A stretch of DNA of 34,784 nucleotides from Thermoplasmatota archaeon (GCA_016930995.1 JAFGFQ010000049.1:1-34784), one strand, 5' to 3'; counted from the first letter of the stretch, positions 7,860-15,697 are shown. Program-made: numbers and translations. The notes: generated by a model not told the origin, from the letters alone.

Positions 7860-8711
7860 TTAATTTACCTCAATATCACCGAAAAATGTGGCTTTGACAA
7901 GATATCTGCCTACATATCCAGTATAATTATTTGGAAGTATCAAATTCTGGAATAGATACAACCCAGGTTTGATAGAGGCAGGACGAATCGGATTTAAAAT
8001 ATCAACATAACTTGACAAACCAGCATTATCGTAAGCATAAAAACGCTGAGTGAAATTAGGCGGATGGTTACTCACGACATAAACAAAGACAATTATTGAA
8101 TCAAATTTCACGTAATCATCCGTAATCTCCCGATTCCGTATCAGTCCTTTCACATTATATCTATCTGTAAAATACAATGGATAAGTATATTCATAATGTG
8201 GTCCAGGACCAAAAATATACTCTTGTAATACACCATTTATAAAAAACTCTGTTCTGTTCATACCACTTGTTGTATCAAAAGCTTCTACTGAATAAATGTA
8301 AATATATCCTTTCCAGTATATTCTCTCCCAAGTGTAATTAACTGAAACGAGAGGTGGGGTTTTATCTATCTTTATTTCGATAGAATAGATGTCCGATGAA
8401 TTATAATCGCATTTCCATTCGAATAGAATGATACCTTCAATAGTAATTGTAAAAGGTGCTGTATATGTTTGCCAACTTCCTCCATTTAATCGATAACAGA
8501 TCTGATTAAAGGAACCATTGAATCCCACATGAACATCACTTACATACCAGTTATTGTTTCCCATTGCCCCTGAGAGTTCTACCCAACATGGTGGGTTGCC
8601 ACAATCGCACCCCTGAACAGTCTCAACTCTCAGACAACTTGTAAACGAACCAAGAACAAGAAGAACCACAGCACAGAGACTAATTCCAAATACTACACAT
8701 TTCCTTTTCAT
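7860..8711 (-). CDS. Secreted Ig-like (OmpL47/chitobiase-C-like) protein
   Basis: The start is chosen at ATG 8711, eight bases after the stop of the upstream gene; a GTG six codons earlier overlaps that stop and is less likely. The 283-residue product has a hydrophobic leader (VVFGISLCAVVLLVLGSFTSC) in which the cysteine could mark a lipobox-like site. GNNNWYVSDVHVGF then opens a beta-sandwich module with YRLNGGSWQTYTAPFTI and a following IDKTPP, the pattern of OmpL47/chitobiase-C-like repeats found between extracellular domains. A second Ig-like unit (DTTSGMNRTEFFINGV) follows. The function is probably structural or adhesive. It lies inside the five-gene operon, with its stop abutting the next ATG. 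Confidence 0.78.
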   Translation of the reverse strand: MKRKCVVFGISLCAVVLLVLGSFTSCLRVETVQGCDCGNPPCWVELSGAMGNNNWYVSDVHVGFNGSFNQICYRLNGGSWQTYTAPFTITIEGIILFEWKCDYNSSDIYSIEIKIDKTPPLVSVNYTWERIYWKGYIYIYSVEAFDTTSGMNRTEFFINGVLQEYIFGPGPHYEYTYPLYFTDRYNVKGLIRNREITDDYVKFDSIIVFVYVVSNHPPNFTQRFYAYDNAGLSSYVDILNPIRPASIKPGLYLFQNLILPNNYTGYVGRYLVKATFFGDIEVN

Positions 8712-8719
8712 GGTTTTTC

Positions 8720-9583
8720 CTAGGTCCACGGAGGACTGTACGTAAAGTTGACTTCCTTGGCGAATCCGATGTAAAACGAGGGTAACTTATAACCACCAAA
8801 AGATGATATAAAACTTAAAAAGTTAATCCCAACAAAACCACGAATCCCTACAGGGTTCCAAGCCTCAGCATAACTATAATTATTTTTAACAGATTTTTGG
8901 TATTTTGTATAAAGACCTCCGTAGAATGTCCCATTCCACTTTTTAAATCCATTTGAACCTATTGTCCATACCCAACCTGAAGACGCATCAACACGCTCAT
9001 ATGTAGTATTCCCATATTCAACGACTTTGAATCGGTCTCCAACATACACATAAGGACCAAACTTCAAAGGTTGTAATTCACGGAATAGATAAGGAAGAGC
9101 AAGAATCGTTGTGAGACTAGGACCACTGTGATTGAATGCAAGATTATGAAGGAACGGGATATCCATTACCAAAGCGGGATATGGTCTAAAATAGGTTTCA
9201 TTAGATATCCCAATCACGAGACAATTGATATTCCCTGAAATATTTTCATTGGTTCTTTGAAATGGTTGCCTAAGTTCAGATTTCAAAAAACATCCTGTTA
9301 CTAATCTTTGTGCTCGTTGTACCGTTATTCCTTTCGGTAATAATCCGCAATTGTTCAATTCTGCGATTACTTCTTTGATGAGAGTTAGAGCTTCTTGTTT
9401 CGTTGTGACCTTATCTAATTTTCCTTGTAAATCATTGAATATTTTCTCGGTTTTAACATACTGGGTATTTTCCTTTATTAGAAGTTGAGAAGATTCCTTT
9501 CCAAAAATAGTGCCTGATATAGGAACAACAGAGGTTAACATCATCAGCATACAAACAAGAACACAAAATATTGCTTTCTTCAT
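8720..9583 (-). CDS. Secreted protein of the GLLP(R/K)G family, copy 2
   Basis: This 287-residue exported protein has the signal peptide IFCVLVCMLMMLTSVVPISG, nearly identical to that of the upstream NosD-like gene. Residues about 60-97 contain KQEALTLIKEVIAELNNCG followed by LLPKGITVQRAQRLV, the same block as in the protein encoded at 5884-6741. NCLVIG and a C-terminal FYGGLYTKY..WNPVGIRGFVGINF segment are also shared. Unlike copy 1 it has no internal membrane segment. I know no function. An AGGAGG-type ribosome site overlaps the 3' end of the upstream gene, about 11 bases before the ATG, consistent with coupled translation. Confidence 0.8.
   Translation of the reverse strand: MKKAIFCVLVCMLMMLTSVVPISGTIFGKESSQLLIKENTQYVKTEKIFNDLQGKLDKVTTKQEALTLIKEVIAELNNCGLLPKGITVQRAQRLVTGCFLKSELRQPFQRTNENISGNINCLVIGISNETYFRPYPALVMDIPFLHNLAFNHSGPSLTTILALPYLFRELQPLKFGPYVYVGDRFKVVEYGNTTYERVDASSGWVWTIGSNGFKKWNGTFYGGLYTKYQKSVKNNYSYAEAWNPVGIRGFVGINFLSFISSFGGYKLPSFYIGFAKEVNFTYSPPWT
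9537..9570 (-). repeat. Direct repeat copy A, signal-peptide coding DNA
   Basis: These 34 bases are identical to 10605-10638 and encode the hydrophobic core FCVLVCMLMM of the signal peptide. Similarity extends, with mismatches, to the Shine-Dalgarno sequence CATTCCTCC (plus strand) upstream of both genes. The mature proteins are unrelated. Confidence 0.9.
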
Positions 9584-9589
9584 ACTTTA

Positions 9590-10651
9590 TCATTCCTCCG
9601 AATATACCTCTAGAATATCATACGGTTCTTGCGCCGGATGCCAATCGAACTTTAACACAGGGATATAAATTGTCGCTGCAGGAACGGTATGCTGTTTTTG
9701 TAACACATTGTATAGAAACCATTGTAAAATAAGACTTGGTAAAATTAAAAATTTCATCCCTAAAACAACTTTAGAAAACTGATACGGTCGACCCCAATAG
9801 TTTTCATCCCAAGTATGATCAAATGGTCTTTCAGGCAGTATCATCCAGAGATCAACTGCCATATTTGCGTCTCCCTTTTGATTATTATAGATGTTATTTT
9901 GTAATATTGAATTCTTTTTTGAATTCCAAATACCGACTCCAAACACTTGATTATCGATAATATTATTCAGTTGAATGATATTGTTATCCCCATATACCGA
10001 TATGCCATCTTGACCATTCTCTGAAATAGTATTAAACGACACGACAGTCCCACTTGACCCAAGAAGAATCCCATCTGCGGAATTACATGTAATTATGTTT
10101 CCAGAAATCACATTTCCACCAATGGATGAATCATAAATTCCCCATGAATTGTTTGAGAAAATATTATCTTCGATTTTATTAACGCATGCCTTAAATAAAT
10201 AGATTCCTTCAGTAGTAGCAGTGATAATATTCTCTTTAATAATATTATTATTTGATTCAATTCTAATCCCCTGGAAACTATGTCCTATTGTGAATCTTTG
10301 GACAGTGATTCCATCAGCCTGTAAAAGAACAGAGGCATTCCTATGTGCCCCACCGTAAATAACGGTTGTCTTACTGTCCTCCCCTGTTAAAGTTATCGAT
10401 TTTTCTATGATAATCTTCTCATAATATGGTGACGAATCAGCATACACGAAAACGGTATCTCCATCGAAAGAATCATTGACAGCATCCTGGATTTTCGTAT
10501 AGTTGTTTGGTCCAGTACCTCCCACATACAAGATATTTCCCATGATCTGAGGATGCGATGTGGTTTTCGATAATGTATTCGCTGATACAAGAGCAACCGT
10601 GGTGAACATCATCAGCATACAAACAAGAACACAAAATACCCCTTTTTTCAT
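9590..10651 (-). CDS. Secreted NosD-like right-handed beta-helix protein, copy 2
   Basis: This is the first gene of the five-gene operon; the product is 353 residues. A signal peptide (VFCVLVCMLMMFTTVALVSA) precedes ILYVGGTGPNNYTKIQDAVNDS..GDTVFVY, the same beta-helix entry module as copy 1. Rungs rich in N and G (NIITATTEGIYLF, NIFSNNSWGIYDS, NIITCNSADGILLG, NIIDNQVFGVGIW) fill residues about 120-280, then ENYWGRP and the tail PAQEPYDI. A strong AAAGGAGG lies about 11-17 bases before the ATG; another ATG nearer the site is out of frame. Probably a surface carbohydrate-binding protein; no enzymatic residues are identifiable by eye. Confidence 0.88.
   Translation of the reverse strand: MKKGVFCVLVCMLMMFTTVALVSANTLSKTTSHPQIMGNILYVGGTGPNNYTKIQDAVNDSFDGDTVFVYADSSPYYEKIIIEKSITLTGEDSKTTVIYGGAHRNASVLLQADGITVQRFTIGHSFQGIRIESNNNIIKENIITATTEGIYLFKACVNKIEDNIFSNNSWGIYDSSIGGNVISGNIITCNSADGILLGSSGTVVSFNTISENGQDGISVYGDNNIIQLNNIIDNQVFGVGIWNSKKNSILQNNIYNNQKGDANMAVDLWMILPERPFDHTWDENYWGRPYQFSKVVLGMKFLILPSLILQWFLYNVLQKQHTVPAATIYIPVLKFDWHPAQEPYDILEVYSEE
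10605..10638 (-). repeat. Direct repeat copy B, signal-peptide coding DNA
   Basis: This is identical over 34 bases to 9537-9570 and lies at the same place relative to the start codon of the upstream gene. See copy A. Confidence 0.9.
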
Positions 10652-10712
10652 ACGAATTCATTCCTCCTTTATAGTAATTTATAACGATGTACTCCTATAA
10701 ATACGTTATTTG

Positions 10713-10724
10713 TCTATTTAAAAG
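10713..10724 (-). promoter_or_regulatory. TATA-like promoter for the secreted-protein operon
   Basis: Read on the minus strand the element is CTTTTAAATAGA, about 65 bp upstream of the first ATG. That predicts a leader of about 40 nt that includes the AAAGGAGG ribosome site. A second candidate, GTATTTATAGG, lies at 10694-10704. The rest of the 298-bp gap to ftsZ shows no gene. Confidence 0.4.
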
Positions 10725-10855
10725 CAACATAGGGACGTCCTGAGGAAAAAAACCGTGTCGAAACATACGTTTTAGAACGTCTCTTTACCTCCAGAATGAT
10801 AATGAGGATTTCTTGTTTTATAAAAATAATACGGTTTGTCCGAACGTTCCTATTG

Positions 10856-10870
10856 GAAATATTTAAGAAT
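10856..10870 (+). promoter_or_regulatory. TATA-like promoter for ftsZ
   Basis: GAAATATTTAAGAAT lies about 85 bp before the ftsZ ATG, predicting a leader of about 55-60 nt. The leader contains the purine-rich GAGGATGGTGG just before the start. Confidence 0.45.
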
Positions 10871-10949
10871 TGAAATCGGTTTACAATATTGGAAGAAATA
10901 TTATTCTCTACAACAATGGGGTTTTATCGTGAGGATGGTGGATTAATAC

Positions 10950-12110
10950 ATGAGAAAGATTATTGAAGAGGTTGTTGCAGCTGAGCAGGCAAAAGAACAC
11001 ATCGAGGAAAAGATAAAAGACGAGGGGAAGAAGAACGTTGGGATGCGGTCGACCAAACGCGATCCTACCTTGAAAATCGCAGGGGTTGACGATGATGACC
11101 TAGAACAAGTCCTGAAAAGCTTAACAACCACGATCAAGGTCGTTGGTTGTGGTGGTGCAGGGACCAATACGATTTCACGATGTTTCTCAGAGGGAATCAA
11201 TGGTGCAGACCTCATTGCGATCAACACCGATGCACAACATCTTCTTCTTACCCAATCTCCGTATAAGATTCTCATCGGGCGGCATCTCACCAGAGGACTG
11301 GGGGCAGGTTCTCTTCCGCAGATCGGTGAAGAAGCAGCAAAGGAAAGTGAACAAGACATCCGGGACGCCATCGTCCCCTCCGATATGGTGTTTGTCACCT
11401 GCGGTCTAGGTGGGGGGACTGGGACGGGCTGTGCCCCGATTGTTGCGCAAATCGCTCGGGAAGCAGGCGCGCTGACCATCGGTGTGGTCACTCTGCCGTT
11501 CTGTGTGGAAGGTCAGGTCCGGATGGATAACGCGGATGCAGGGTTAAAACGACTACGCGAGGTCTGTGACACCGTAATCGTAATACCGAACGATAAGCTG
11601 CTTGATATCGTCCCGAATCTTGCGTTAAACGCAGCCTTTAAGGTCGCTGACGAGGTCCTCATGCGGTCGATTAAAGGAATCACTGAGATGATTACGATGC
11701 CAGGGTTAGTGAACCTTGATTTTGCTGATTTAAAGACCGTGATGAAACGTGGGGGCGTCGCCCTCATTGGTCTTGGGGAAGCAGAAGGGGATAACAAGGC
11801 GGTTGACGCGATCACTGAAGCGTTGAACTCCCCCTTGCTTGAGGTGGACATCACCGAGGCGACCGGGGCGCTAGTTAATGTCACCGGAGGAAACGATATG
11901 ACCCTCCGCGAAGCCCAAAAAGTCGTCGAGGAGATTTACTCAAAGATCGATAGAAACGCCCGTATCATCTGGGGAACCACCATTGACCCGAACATGAAAA
12001 AATCGATACGCGCGATGCTTGTCATCACCGGGGTGAAATCCAAGCAGATCATGGGCCCGACACAACGGTCGAGAGAAGAACAGGAGTATGGCATTGAATT
12101 TGTCTCTTAA
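10950..12110 (+). CDS. ftsZ: Cell-division GTPase FtsZ
   Basis: This tubulin-family GTPase forms the division ring. The 386-residue product has an N-terminal charged extension of about 60 residues before the GTPase core ([13 protein letters not shown]). The tubulin signature GGGTGTG is at 154-160, followed by [27 protein letters not shown] at about 255-262 is the T7 loop, whose aspartates complete the active site of the next subunit. All catalytic motifs are intact. The region after residue 365 is short and I do not see a clear conserved C-terminal peptide. It has its own promoter and stands directly before secE-spt5-rpl11, a common euryarchaeal arrangement. Confidence 0.97.
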   Translation: MRKIIEEVVAAEQAKEHIEEKIKDEGKKNVGMRSTKRDPTLKIAGVDDDDLEQVLKSLTTTIKVVGCGGAGTNTISRCFSEGINGADLIAINTDAQHLLLTQSPYKILIGRHLTRGLGAGSLPQIGEEAAKESEQDIRDAIVPSDMVFVTCGLGGGTGTGCAPIVAQIAREAGALTIGVVTLPFCVEGQVRMDNADAGLKRLREVCDTVIVIPNDKLLDIVPNLALNAAFKVADEVLMRSIKGITEMITMPGLVNLDFADLKTVMKRGGVALIGLGEAEGDNKAVDAITEALNSPLLEVDITEATGALVNVTGGNDMTLREAQKVVEEIYSKIDRNARIIWGTTIDPNMKKSIRAMLVITGVKSKQIMGPTQRSREEQEYGIEFVS

Positions 12111-12122
12111 AAAACCGCCACA

Positions 12123-12134
12123 TTGTTTATATAC
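12123..12134 (+). promoter_or_regulatory. TATA-like promoter for secE-spt5-rpl11
   Basis: TTGTTTATATAC starts 13 bp after the ftsZ stop. Initiation about 25-30 bp downstream would exclude an ATG at 12123 as the secE start and support the GTG at 12174. Confidence 0.5.
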
Positions 12135-12173
12135 TCCTTTCTATTTGACCCTTACGTATTACAGGTGTCTAGA

Positions 12174-12428
12174 GTGAACGAAGAACGAAAAGGTTTCCTA
12201 GGCAGAGCTTGGGAAGTACAACATAAGATAGAAGAACGGCAACAACGCATCGGAAAAGGAAAATACGGCCGAGTCCTAAAGATGGCACGGAAACCCACCA
12301 ATGAGGAATATGAAAAAACAGCGAAAATCACTGGATTAGGGATCCTACTCATCGGGGCATTAGGGTTTGTGATTTATATCATGCGGGAACTTATTGCACC
12401 CTGGATACTTAAGGCACTTGGCTATTGA
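12174..12428 (+). CDS. secE: Preprotein translocase subunit SecE (Sec61 gamma)
   Basis: This small subunit clamps the SecY channel in the cytoplasmic membrane. From GTG 12174 the product is 84 residues. A charged amphipathic helix leads to KMARKPTNEEYEKTAK, the family's conserved hinge, followed by a single transmembrane segment (ITGLGILLIGALGFVIYIM). A longer reading from ATG 12123 would begin inside the TATA box and add 17 residues with no family resemblance, so it is rejected. The stop overlaps a possible TTG start of spt5, suggesting coupling. It starts the secE-spt5-rpl11 operon. Confidence 0.93.
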   Translation: MNEERKGFLGRAWEVQHKIEERQQRIGKGKYGRVLKMARKPTNEEYEKTAKITGLGILLIGALGFVIYIMRELIAPWILKALGY

Positions 12429-12445
12429 GATGGTTGGTCGCAGAA

Positions 12446-12958
12446 ATGGAAAATACGAGTTCTGAGCACACTGACACCGAGGTTTCTAGTATATTTACCA
12501 TAAAAACACAGGTGGGAAAAGAACAGAACACTGCTGATTTGATCCATAGCAGGGCAAAGAAAGGTAAATTGAACATCCCTTCCATCCTGGTTACCCCGGA
12601 CCTACGTGGGTATATCTTTGTTGAGGCGTTTGACGAAGAGCTTATTAAGAACATGATCAAGACGATCTCTTATGCCCGGAACATGCTGGAAGGAAGCATT
12701 CCTCTTGAGCAAATCGAGCATTTCCTCGCCCCGACATCCGCGGTTGCGAAGATAACGGAAGGTGACCTCGTAGAGATGATCGCAGGACCGTTCCGTGGTG
12801 AGAAGGCAAAGATCACCCATATCGATTACGCTAAGGAGGAAATCACGGTCGAGCTGTTAGAATCCATGGTTCCCATCCCGATCACGGTTCGGGGGGAACA
12901 AGTCAGAATCATTAAACGTAAAGAAGAAGACAAAAAGAAGGAAGAAAGAAAGGAGTAA
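12446..12958 (+). CDS. spt5: Transcription elongation factor Spt5 (NusG homologue)
   Basis: It increases RNA polymerase processivity, normally with Spt4. The ATG at 12446 gives 170 residues; an in-frame TTG at 12425 overlapping the secE stop is possible but adds seven unconserved residues. The NGN domain spans about residues 18-90 (SIFTIKTQVGKEQNTADLI, PDLRGYIFVEA). The KOW domain spans about 98-140 (EGDLVEMIAGPFRGEKAKI). The C-terminus is a lysine/glutamate-rich tail. It is the second gene of the secE-spt5-rpl11 operon, six bases before rpl11. Confidence 0.95.
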   Translation: MENTSSEHTDTEVSSIFTIKTQVGKEQNTADLIHSRAKKGKLNIPSILVTPDLRGYIFVEAFDEELIKNMIKTISYARNMLEGSIPLEQIEHFLAPTSAVAKITEGDLVEMIAGPFRGEKAKITHIDYAKEEITVELLESMVPIPITVRGEQVRIIKRKEEDKKKEERKE

Positions 12959-12964
12959 GGAACC

Positions 12965-13441
12965 ATGCCAGAAACCATTGAAGCACTCATCGACGGCGGA
13001 AAAGCAACCGCAGGCGCCCCCCTTGGTCCCGCGTTAGGCCCAAAAGGTGTCAACATCATGCAAGTGATCAACACGATTAATGATAAAACTAAACAATTCC
13101 AAGGAATGAAAGTCCCTGTCAAGATTATTATCGACCCGAAAACCAAGGGATTCGAAATCGAGGTCGGAACCCCACCAGCCGCTTCGTTGATCCTCCGTGA
13201 GGTCAAGGCGGAGAAAGGATCCGGTGCTCCCTCCAAGACGAAGATCGGGAATCTGACCGTTGACCAGGCGGTGAAGATAGCTAAGATGAAATTCGACACC
13301 ATCCTGGGAAAGGACCTGAAGCATAAGACAAAGGAAGTCATCGGCACGTGCGTCTCAATGGGTGTCACCGTCGAAGGCAAATCCCCCAAGCAGGTCCTTA
13401 AAGAGATTGATGAAGGCAAGTTTGATTCTTCATTTGCTTAA
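12965..13441 (+). CDS. rpl11: Large-subunit ribosomal protein uL11
   Basis: It binds 23S rRNA at the GTPase-associated centre, at the base of the stalk. The 158-residue sequence has the proline loop GAPLGPALGPKGVNI near the N-terminus, PPAASLILREVKAEKGSG in the middle and EVIGTCVSMGVTVEGKSPK near the end. GGAGTAAGGAACC before the ATG supports the start. In many archaea uL1, uL10 and P1 follow; here the operon ends and a gene on the opposite strand follows, so the stalk genes must lie elsewhere. Confidence 0.97.
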   Translation: MPETIEALIDGGKATAGAPLGPALGPKGVNIMQVINTINDKTKQFQGMKVPVKIIIDPKTKGFEIEVGTPPAASLILREVKAEKGSGAPSKTKIGNLTVDQAVKIAKMKFDTILGKDLKHKTKEVIGTCVSMGVTVEGKSPKQVLKEIDEGKFDSSFA

Positions 13442-13507
13442 AACACAGAACCACAGGAGCCGGTACAAGGTATCGTTTCCTGTTTTCCTTTTGATTTTTT
13501 TCCCGTA

Positions 13508-13663
13508 CTACCTTTTTAGCTGGATTTTTCCTTTTTTTACCAGTCTGGTCTGCTTCAGACACTCCCGACAGGTGAAGTTCATCGTATAACCGTCCGGATG
13601 GACAAAAATGTCGATACTTTCCCAGTCAAATTCATTTCCACACCGTTTACAGAGAACCTTCAT
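13508..13663 (-). CDS. 51-residue zinc-finger protein
   Basis: This small gene has two cysteine pairs: CKRC at residues 5-8 and CREC at residues 32-35, separated by a hydrophobic segment (FDWESIDIFVHPDGYTMNF). The rest is a basic tail, TRLVKKGKIQLKR. The pattern is a compact zinc ribbon that probably binds nucleic acid or a protein. A GGTGG lies about 4-8 bases before the ATG, and GATATAAAGG about 35 bp upstream is a good TATA box. It is convergent with rpl11, with 66 bp between the stops. I do not recognise the family; the two intact CxxC motifs, the ribosome site and the promoter make it a credible gene. Confidence 0.75.
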   Translation of the reverse strand: MKVLCKRCGNEFDWESIDIFVHPDGYTMNFTCRECLKQTRLVKKGKIQLKR

Positions 13664-14004
13664 ACAACCACCTATTTTCTTCTCCATTTTTATCCTTTAT
13701 ATCTAAAACAGGAATACATATTAAACCTTAATAAAGGTATTATATACCTAAGCAGCAAAATTTTATCTATTTAACCATTTTCTATCGAAAATCTCTTTAT
13801 TTTTTTGAGTTTTCCATATTTTGTTACTATGAGTAGTATTTTTGTGATAAGATTCTTTTCGAATGAATAAATATTTATTTATTATTCAATAAGGAAAGAT
13901 ATAGGAAAAAAAAGTAAAATTTATTCCTTCCAAAACATTTAAATGGAAGAAGCCCCATTAAGAATACTGGAAGTATTTATAAAAGATAAGGAGGCAATAT
14001 AAAA
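13664..14004. other. AT-rich noncoding gap with divergent promoters
   Basis: No gene is seen. It holds the TATA box of the zinc-finger gene (minus, 13694-13703), a short perfect inverted repeat AGGTAT-TAT-ATACCT (13735-13749) and a run of AT-only palindromic sequence near 13861-13890. For the downstream secreted protein there is a likely TATA box (AACATTTAAATGG, about 13936-13948) and the ribosome site AAGGAGG at about 13987-13993. Confidence 0.5.
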
Positions 14005-15249
14005 ATGGAAGTAAGCTATAAAAGAAAACTAGTTGTAATAGGAGCGTTATTCCTATTGCTTGGAGCAAGTGCCACAATTGGTGTCAGCGCAAAAGGACCT
14101 TGGTCGGATAACTTTGATTCATACACCAATGGACAGCTATTAGATGGAACACCTGATGATGGAGGATGGGTAGGTTGGGCTAACAGTCCCGCAGCATATG
14201 GTACGGTTACTAATGCTAACTATCGGAGCAGCCCCCATTCAGTCGATATTAAACTCACCTCAGATCTTGTCCATTTATATGGAGAAAATTCTGGTAAATG
14301 GATATACACTGCATGGCAATTTATACCAGTGGGACAATCAGGTGGAACATATGGCGGAACATACTTTATCATGAATGATGTATACACAACTGGTGGTTCC
14401 GATACACATTGGGCAGTCCAGATACAATTTGACAACATTAATCATGTCGTAGAATCAGAGTTTGATTCCGTTCCAACCTTACCGCTGATTTATGATGAGT
14501 GGGTCGAATTACGAGTGGAAATTGATTTTGATACAGACTGGTTTGAATTTTATTATAATGATGACCTTCTTATTGAAAAAGATTGGACTGCAGGTGTAAA
14601 CAATGGATTCGATGGAACTCTGCAATTAGCTGCTGTTGATCTTTTTGCTGATGGTTCTACAACAGTCTACTATGACGATATGTCATTCTTGCCAGTCGGA
14701 GATGAATTAATCTGCGGCGCTGGTGGACCATACACTGGTGAAGTAGGCGAAGACATCGAATTCAGTGGGTTCGCATCTGGAGGAACACCACCCTACACCT
14801 GGGAATGGACCTTCGGAGATGGAGAAACCTCAGACGAACAGAACCCAACACACGCCTATGATGAAGCAGGCGTCTTCAACGTCACACTCACCGTCACCGA
14901 CTCATTAATGGCAATTGCAACTGATGAGACAACCGCAACAATCACCTCACCTGCACCAGTCATCCAGATTGGAGATATCACCGGTGGGTTACTCAAGGTA
15001 AATGCTGTGGTAAAGAACACCGGTTCAGCAGCAGTATCGAACCTCTCCTGGAGCATTAACCTGAACGGCGGTATCATCCTGCTTGGAAAAGAAACCACTG
15101 GGTCTATTGCGACAATAGCGGCAGGCGGACAAGAAACCATCACCTCAAAATTAATCATTGGTTTCGGCAAAACAACCATTACCGTCACTGCAGGAACAGC
15201 CACTAAAGATCAAGCAGCAACTGTTCTGCTCATCTTGGTGAAAATCTAA
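14005..15249 (+). CDS. Secreted jelly-roll/PKD protein with shared C-terminal domain
   Basis: The 414-residue product has four parts. Residues 1-30 are a signal peptide ending near VSAKG. Residues 33-230 are a beta-sandwich of LamG or jelly-roll type (DNFDSYTNG, DEWVELRVEIDFDTDWFEFYYND, VYYDDMSF), the layout of carbohydrate-binding concanavalin-like domains. Residues 237-314 are a PKD domain (GPYTGEVGEDIEFSGFASGG, WTFGDGETSDEQNPTHAY). Residues 319-414 are a domain shared with the C25 peptidase at 15698-18136 and the propeller protein at 22087-23670. AAGGAGG lies about 12 bases before the ATG. A hairpin plus T-run follows the stop. It is probably a polysaccharide-binding surface protein. Confidence 0.85.
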   Translation: MEVSYKRKLVVIGALFLLLGASATIGVSAKGPWSDNFDSYTNGQLLDGTPDDGGWVGWANSPAAYGTVTNANYRSSPHSVDIKLTSDLVHLYGENSGKWIYTAWQFIPVGQSGGTYGGTYFIMNDVYTTGGSDTHWAVQIQFDNINHVVESEFDSVPTLPLIYDEWVELRVEIDFDTDWFEFYYNDDLLIEKDWTAGVNNGFDGTLQLAAVDLFADGSTTVYYDDMSFLPVGDELICGAGGPYTGEVGEDIEFSGFASGGTPPYTWEWTFGDGETSDEQNPTHAYDEAGVFNVTLTVTDSLMAIATDETTATITSPAPVIQIGDITGGLLKVNAVVKNTGSAAVSNLSWSINLNGGIILLGKETTGSIATIAAGGQETITSKLIIGFGKTTITVTAGTATKDQAATVLLILVKI

Positions 15250-15256
15250 GCACATC

Positions 15257-15290
15257 AAGGGGAATTCCCCTTTCTTTTTTTATTTTTTTA
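15257..15290 (+). terminator. Hairpin plus T-run after the PKD protein gene
   Basis: The perfect palindrome AAGGGGAATTCCCCTT (15257-15272) begins 7 bases after the stop. It is followed by an almost pure T-run with a few interruptions up to about 15290. This resembles a bacterial intrinsic terminator; archaeal polymerase terminates on the T-run alone, so the hairpin may be incidental or protective. Confidence 0.6.
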
Positions 15291-15697
15291 AATAACCAAA
15301 TCGATATTTTCTCCATGACTCTGTCAAACTAGATATACATCATAAACTCATATGAGACCATCTGCATATTTCCATCACTGACGATTCGATGACTCTTCCG
15401 TCGTAATGATGCATAAGGATGATAGTGACATGATAGCGACCTTTCTATGATACCGGTTTAAGGAAAGTCAATGGGCAGGTGAGACGTGAATCGTTCTTAT
15501 TCCATTTTTCATAACATATATGTTATAAAAATTGATAAGAGATAGCAAGAGAACTGGGGGAAAAAAACATCAATTAGAGGACAAAAAACAATGACCATTC
15601 CACCGTTCACCTGATAAAAGGTCTATTGATGCGGCAATTTTCTAGCCAACCTAGTATCCTTTCTATGATTTAACCTTTGATTGATACCTCAATCGGA
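15291..15697. other. Noncoding gap between two convergent secreted-protein genes
   Basis: No ORF of credible length is present. It contains a 16-bp perfect palindrome (ATAACATATATGTTAT, 15511-15526) and a small hairpin GATTG/CAATC at 15679-15694 just after the stop of the C25 peptidase gene. Many bases are unexplained. Confidence 0.5.
15511..15526. repeat. 16-bp perfect palindrome
   Basis: ATAACATATATGTTAT is exactly self-complementary. It lies midway between two convergent 3' ends, which is an unusual place for an operator; it may be a chance product of AT richness. Confidence 0.45.

Noticed and set aside
10473..10661. 62-residue ORF whose ATG is closer to the AAAGGAGG than the NosD-like start
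   Set aside because: It is out of frame with the beta-helix, gives no recognisable protein and overlaps a well-supported gene; the site has acceptable spacing to the real ATG.
12123..12173. Upstream ATG giving a longer SecE
   Set aside because: The ATG lies inside the TATA box of the operon and the added residues do not match the family; the GTG at 12174 fits better.
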